Assembly (NCBI RefSeq): GCF_016093295.1
Contig: NZ_JAEDAL010000002.1
Location: forward strand, 310,001-374,000
Length of the DNA stretch: 64,000 nt
Source: Inhella gelatinilytica
GTDB lineage: Bacteria; Pseudomonadota; Gammaproteobacteria; Burkholderiales; Burkholderiaceae_C
Direction of reading: 5' to 3'
Below are positions 60,407 to 64,000 of the stretch, one piece after another. Each line of letters starts with the position of its first letter. Positions within the stretch are counted from its first letter, which is position 1. The translations under genes were made by a program, and so were the position numbers. A model generated the notes under the pieces. That model did not search any database. It saw only the letters and a program-made list of their open reading frames with translations, and was not told the origin of the DNA.

Positions 60407-61962
60407 TGCGTCGCTTGTTGCGTCTTGCGCTGATCGTCTGGACGGTTCTGCGCTTCGGTCTGGATGACCTGGCCCTTTCGGGTTTCCAAGGGCATCGCAA
60501 GGCCCGGTGGCTGCGCGGACTGATGGGCTTGGGGCGTAGTTGGGATCAGCCGCGGGGCGTTCGCTTGCGGTTGGCCCTTGAGCGTTTAGGCCCCATCTTC
60601 GTGAAGTTTGGGCAGGTGTTGTCGACGCGACGAGACCTGGTGCCTTTGGACATCGCCGAGGAATTGGCCAAGTTACAGGACCGGGTTCCGCCCTTTCCGG
60701 CCGCGCAAAGCCAGCGCCTGATTGAGCGGGCTTTTGGCCGGCCGGTGGAGGCCCTGTTTGCGCGCTTCGACCCCGAGCCCGTAGCGTCGGCATCCATTGC
60801 GCAAGTTCACTTCGCACAGTTGCACGACGGTCGTGAAGTGGCAGTCAAAGTGCTGCGCCCCGGCATGCTGGACATCATTGAGGATGATCTGGCTCTGCTG
60901 CGCATAGTGGCGGCCTGGGTGGAGCGTCTGAGTGCGGATGGGCGGCGCCTCAAGCCCCGCGAGGTTGTGGCCGAGTTCGACATGTACTTGCATGACGAAC
61001 TGGACTTGGTGCGCGAAGCCGCCAATGCCGCCCAGTTGCGCCGCAACATGGAAGGCTTGGATCTGGTGCTGGTGCCCGAAATGGTGTGGGACCTGTGCAC
61101 CACGGAGGTGCTGGTCATGGAGCGCATGCACGGGTTGCCGATCAGCCGGGTGGACGTGTTGCGAGACGCCGGCGTGGACATCAAGAAGCTGGCCCGAGAC
61201 GGTGTGACCATCTTCTTCACCCAGGTCTTCCGCGATGGCTTCTTCCACGCCGACATGCACCCGGGCAATATTTTGGTGAGCGTGGAGCCGGCCACCTTCC
61301 AGCGCTACGTGGCCTTGGATTTCGGCATCGTCGGTACGCTGTCCGAGACCGACAAGGACTATCTGGCGCAGAACTTTGTCGCCTTCTTCCGTCGAGACTA
61401 CAAGCGCGTGGCGGAATTGCATGTGGAGTCTGGCTGGGTGCCGGCCGAAACGCGGGTCGATGCGCTGGAGGCGGCGATCCGTACCGTCTGTGAGCCCCAG
61501 TTCGAGAAGCCGCTGAAGGACATCTCGTTGGGCCAGGTGCTGCTGCGGCTTTTTCAAACTTCACGCCGATTTAACGTGGAGATTCAGCCGCAACTGGTCT
61601 TGCTGCAAAAGACCTTGCTCAATGTGGAAGGGCTGGGGCGCCAACTGGATCCCGATTTGGACCTGTGGGCCACGGCCAAGCCCTTCCTGGAGCGCTGGAT
61701 GGACGAGCAAGTCGGCGCCCGAGCCTTGGCGCGGGTCCTGCGCAAAGAGGCGCCACGCTTGGCGCAGTTCCTGCCGGAGTTGCCCCGCCTGCTGCATGAC
61801 GCACTCAAAGCTCAAGCTCAGGGGCAGGGCCAGGCCGAGCAACAGGCCTTGATCCGCGAACTGCGTCGCACGAACCGGGTCCTGCAGTCCGCGTTGTGGG
61901 CCGGCGCGGGTTTCGTGGCCGGCATGGCCGTGGCGGCTTTGGCCCTGCGGTTTTGGGGCTGA
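60406..61962 (+). CDS. ubiB: UbiB, ABC1/ADCK-family protein of ubiquinone synthesis
   Basis: UbiB is an atypical kinase-like ATPase required for ubiquinone production. The 518-residue protein has the KxGQ motif ([16 protein letters not shown]), [24 protein letters not shown], the catalytic-loop region [12 protein letters not shown] and ALDFGIVG. Two hydrophobic helices at the C-terminus ([20 protein letters not shown]) anchor it. A TTG at 60403 is an alternative start; the ATG at 60406 fits the coupled arrangement. Confidence 0.97.
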   Translation: MRRLLRLALIVWTVLRFGLDDLALSGFQGHRKARWLRGLMGLGRSWDQPRGVRLRLALERLGPIFVKFGQVLSTRRDLVPLDIAEELAKLQDRVPPFPAAQSQRLIERAFGRPVEALFARFDPEPVASASIAQVHFAQLHDGREVAVKVLRPGMLDIIEDDLALLRIVAAWVERLSADGRRLKPREVVAEFDMYLHDELDLVREAANAAQLRRNMEGLDLVLVPEMVWDLCTTEVLVMERMHGLPISRVDVLRDAGVDIKKLARDGVTIFFTQVFRDGFFHADMHPGNILVSVEPATFQRYVALDFGIVGTLSETDKDYLAQNFVAFFRRDYKRVAELHVESGWVPAETRVDALEAAIRTVCEPQFEKPLKDISLGQVLLRLFQTSRRFNVEIQPQLVLLQKTLLNVEGLGRQLDPDLDLWATAKPFLERWMDEQVGARALARVLRKEAPRLAQFLPELPRLLHDALKAQAQGQGQAEQQALIRELRRTNRVLQSALWAGAGFVAGMAVAALALRFWG

Positions 61963-62010
61963 GGGTCTAAACGGGGGCTCGAATCCGGTTGACGGTCCCA
62001 TAATTCGGCC

Positions 62011-62041
62011 GCGCCGCGCGGACCCGAGGTCCCCGCGGCGC
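62011..62041 (+). other. Strong hairpin in the leader of the symporter gene
   Basis: GCGCCGCGCGGACC and GGTCCCCGCGGCGC pair with 13 of 14 bases around a CGA loop. It is followed by TTGTTCGTCTCTTTG, not a clean T-run, and lies 24 bp before the symporter ATG. It may be a weak ubiB terminator or a structure in the 5' leader that limits translation. CATAAT at 61999-62004 just before it could be a -10 box. Confidence 0.6.
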
Positions 62042-62065
62042 TTGTTCGTCTCTTTGTCGCACGCC

Positions 62066-63529
62066 ATGAACACCACGCTGATCGTTTTTGTCGTCCTTTA
62101 TCTGCTGGGCACCCTGGCCATTGGGGCTTGGGCGGGTACCCGCATCAAGAACACGGCGGATTTCGCCATCGCGGGCCGCAGCTTGCCGTTGGTGATGGTG
62201 ATCACGACCACCTTCGCCACCTGGTTTGGGGCAGAAACGGTGATGGGCATTCCCGCCAAGTTCGTGCAAGGCGGGCTGGGGGCGATCGTGGAAGACCCGT
62301 TTGGGGCCGGTACCTGCTTGATCCTGGTCGGGCTTTTTTTCGCGGCCAAGCTGTACCAAAAGAACCTGCTGACGATTGGCGACTTCTACCGCCAGCGCTA
62401 CGGCAAGGGTGTCGAAGTGTTTTGCTCCGCGGCCATCATCTTGAGTTATCTGGGATGGGTGGCGGCGCAGATCACGGCGTTGGGTCTGGTCTTCAATGTG
62501 TTGACCGGTGGCGCCATGAGCGACACCACGGGGATGATCGTGGGCACCCTGGCGGTGCTGATCTATGTGGTGATCGGCGGTTTCCTGGCCGTGGCGTGGA
62601 CCGATTTCATCCAGATGATTGTGCTGGTTGTGGGCCTGTCGATCATTGCGGTGTTCTCCGCGGACTTGGCTGGCGGGGCGGACAAGGTGATTGACCTGGC
62701 CACCAACAAAGACTTGTGGACCTTCCTGCCGCCGCCGACCTTCACCGACGTGGCCATGTTCATCGGTGCGGCGCTCACTATGATGTTGGGGTCCATTCCG
62801 CAGCAAGACGTGTTTCAACGGGTCATGTCGGCCAAGGATGCCAAGACCGCTCAGCGGGGTGCGGTGATCGGCGGGGCGAGCTACATCTTGTTTGCTTTTG
62901 TCCCCATGTTCATCGTGACGGCGGCCGTGGTGGTGATGGGCGATGAGGCGCTGGCCCTGGCCAAGGACGACTACCAGCGCGTGCTGCCGGCATTCATCAT
63001 GGGCAAGATGCCCCTGATCATGCAAATCTTGTTCTTTGGCGCTCTGCTTTCGGCCATCAAGAGCACGTCTTCGGCCACGCTGTTGGCCCCCTCCACCAGT
63101 TTTGTGGAAAACATTTTGAAGCAGCTGCGGCCGGGCATGAGCGACAAGCAGCAGTTGCGGGCCATGCGGTGGACGCTGATTGTTTTCGCGGGTTTGGTGC
63201 TCGCCTACGCCATTGCCATGAAGGGCACGCCCATCTTTGATTTGGTGTCCTCCGCGTACCAAGTGACCCTGGTGGGCGCCTTCATTCCCTTGGTGTTCGG
63301 CTTGTATTGGTCCAAGGCGAGCACGCAAGGGGCGATCTTCTCGTTGGTCGCGGGCGTGGGGACCTGGATTGTTTTCATGCCCCAAGTCACCACCTGGGGT
63401 GAGGCCTTCCCGGGGCAGTTGGCGGGCTTGCTCGCCGCGCTCCTGGGCATGCTGGTGGGCTCGCTGGCGCCGCAATGGCTGACCAACCGGCACGAGCACG
63501 TCAACCACCACTTGCAGCCGCACCCTTAA
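62066..63529 (+). CDS. Sodium:solute symporter family protein
   Basis: A 487-residue transporter with about 13 membrane helices. SSS-family features are GRSLPLVMVITTTFATWFGAETVMG, TIGDFYRQRYGKGVE, GGFLAVAWTDFIQMIVLVVGL and KSTSSATLLAPSTSFVENIL. The substrate is not predictable; relatives move proline, pantothenate, acetate or sugars with sodium. The ATG at 62066 is chosen; a TTG at 62042 lies just after the hairpin. No Shine-Dalgarno sequence is visible. Confidence 0.9.
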   Translation: MNTTLIVFVVLYLLGTLAIGAWAGTRIKNTADFAIAGRSLPLVMVITTTFATWFGAETVMGIPAKFVQGGLGAIVEDPFGAGTCLILVGLFFAAKLYQKNLLTIGDFYRQRYGKGVEVFCSAAIILSYLGWVAAQITALGLVFNVLTGGAMSDTTGMIVGTLAVLIYVVIGGFLAVAWTDFIQMIVLVVGLSIIAVFSADLAGGADKVIDLATNKDLWTFLPPPTFTDVAMFIGAALTMMLGSIPQQDVFQRVMSAKDAKTAQRGAVIGGASYILFAFVPMFIVTAAVVVMGDEALALAKDDYQRVLPAFIMGKMPLIMQILFFGALLSAIKSTSSATLLAPSTSFVENILKQLRPGMSDKQQLRAMRWTLIVFAGLVLAYAIAMKGTPIFDLVSSAYQVTLVGAFIPLVFGLYWSKASTQGAIFSLVAGVGTWIVFMPQVTTWGEAFPGQLAGLLAALLGMLVGSLAPQWLTNRHEHVNHHLQPHP

Positions 63530-63561
63530 AATAGCCGGTTTGCTCGGTTTAGGGTTTTCCC

Positions 63562-63846
63562 ATGCCCATCTATGCCTACCGCTGCAGCGCCTGTGGCCAT
63601 GCCAAGGATGTGCTGCAAAAACTGTCGGATGCCCCGCTGTCGACCTGCCCGTCGTGCGGCGCAGAAGCGTTTGCCAAACAGCTCACGGCTGCAGGTTTTC
63701 AACTCAAAGGTTCGGGTTGGTACGCGACCGACTTCAAGGGGTCGACTTCGACGCCTGCCGCGAGCCCGTCAGCTGAAACGGCCAGTGCACCGGCTCCAGC
63801 GACCGCAGGCTGCGGCAGCGCGTGCAGCGGTTCGGGCTGTCACTGA
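63562..63846 (+). CDS. FmdB-family zinc ribbon protein
   Basis: The 94-residue protein starts MPIYAYRCSACGHAKDVLQKL, with a second pair in STCPSCGAEAFAKQLTAAGF, the zinc ribbon of FmdB regulators. The C-terminal part is alanine/serine/proline-rich and ends in a cysteine-rich CGSACSGSGCH. It is commonly followed by a DUF502 gene and aspS in Burkholderiales, as appears to be the case here. The exact role is unknown. Confidence 0.9.
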   Translation: MPIYAYRCSACGHAKDVLQKLSDAPLSTCPSCGAEAFAKQLTAAGFQLKGSGWYATDFKGSTSTPAASPSAETASAPAPATAGCGSACSGSGCH

Positions 63847-63851
63847 GGAAT

Positions 63852-64000
63852 GTGGTGTCCACCCTGCGCAAATACCTGATTGCCGGCCTCTTGGTCTGGT
63901 TGCCCCTGGCCATCACGGTCTGGGTGCTGCATGCTGTGTTGGGCATGATGGATGGCATTTTTGCCACCGTGGTGGGGGCCGCCGCCAAGGTGCTGCCGCC
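63852..64000 (+). CDS. DUF502-family membrane protein (partial)
   Basis: A GTG at 63852, just after GAGGA, starts MVSTLRKYLIAGLLVWLPLAITVWVLHAVLGMMDGIF, the characteristic N-terminus of DUF502 membrane proteins. The gene continues past the right edge; 49 codons are seen. It lies 5 bp after the FmdB stop. A GTG one codon later is equally possible, and the ATG at 63850 is in another frame. Confidence 0.82.
   Translation, partial: MVSTLRKYLIAGLLVWLPLAITVWVLHAVLGMMDGIFATVVGAAAKVLP

Noticed and set aside
61967-63523. Long minus-strand open frame (518 codons) opposite the symporter
   Set aside because: Histidine/arginine-rich shadow of a membrane protein gene; no start signal or known motif.

Overview
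The window is about 64 kb of GC-rich, gene-dense chromosome from a betaproteobacterium. The best fit is Burkholderiales, in or near the Comamonadaceae/Sphaerotilaceae. The evidence is the gene content and order: hemA-prfA-prmC, phaC-phaB, glnA-ntrB-ntrC, yciB-bolA-parvulin, fmdB-DUF502, and a liv operon led by an acyl-CoA ligase. No rRNA, tRNA, CRISPR array, integrase or insertion sequence was recognised. The species cannot be named from the sequence alone.

Layout. 1-2389 (minus): hemA and prfA, and the first codons of prmC. 2531-8397 (plus): a large tricorn-type protease, then a coupled set of two membrane J-domain proteins around a small lipoprotein, and a small membrane protein. 8383-13674 (minus): an operon of aldehyde dehydrogenase, a small Tat-type protein, a GMC oxidoreductase, two tandem 82-bp repeats and an amidase. 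13789-16178: phosphofructokinase, a small exported protein and a Crp/Fnr-family regulator. 16397-25003 (plus): AMP-forming acyl-CoA ligase, a complete branched-chain-type ABC transporter (livG, H, M, K, F), an unknown 102-residue protein and a PaaK-like ligase. The regulator is divergent from this operon and a Crp-shaped palindrome lies between them. 25067-31672: a periplasmic binding protein-like gene, a diguanylate cyclase, a Nudix hydrolase, maiA, pgeF and the PHB genes phaC and phaB. 31815-35212: a response regulator-diguanylate cyclase overlapping a large sensor kinase. 35261-40475: an AIM24-like protein and a chain of five touching genes (beta-propeller, polysaccharide deacetylase-like lipoprotein, fatty acid hydroxylase-like, EI24-like, molybdopterin-binding-like).

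40443-45153 is the nitrogen-control region. An NtrC-type palindrome and a sigma-54 promoter precede glnA. After a terminator come a small exported coiled-coil protein, ntrB and ntrC. 45150-52339 holds an MBL-fold hydrolase, def, a FecR-domain protein with an arginine/proline-rich tail, a TesA-like esterase divergent from a YbbA-like ATPase, and parvulin-bolA-yciB-msrB. 52340-54742 is a 639-bp stretch without a recognised gene, then a secreted subtilase. 54838-61962 carries ubiE, ubiJ and ubiB, split by an EpsD-like lipoprotein gene and a minus-strand rfbBDAC operon for dTDP-L-rhamnose. The end holds a sodium:solute symporter, an FmdB-type zinc ribbon protein and the start of a DUF502 protein.

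The most unusual signal is a repeat family of three copies, two in tandem at 9980-10142 and one at 19174-19254. Each is an exact 27-codon reading frame placed between cotranscribed genes as stop-N-ATG...TGA-N-ATG, so the repeat behaves as an intercistronic micro-ORF linker. A different 22-codon micro-ORF bridges the previous junction of the liv operon.
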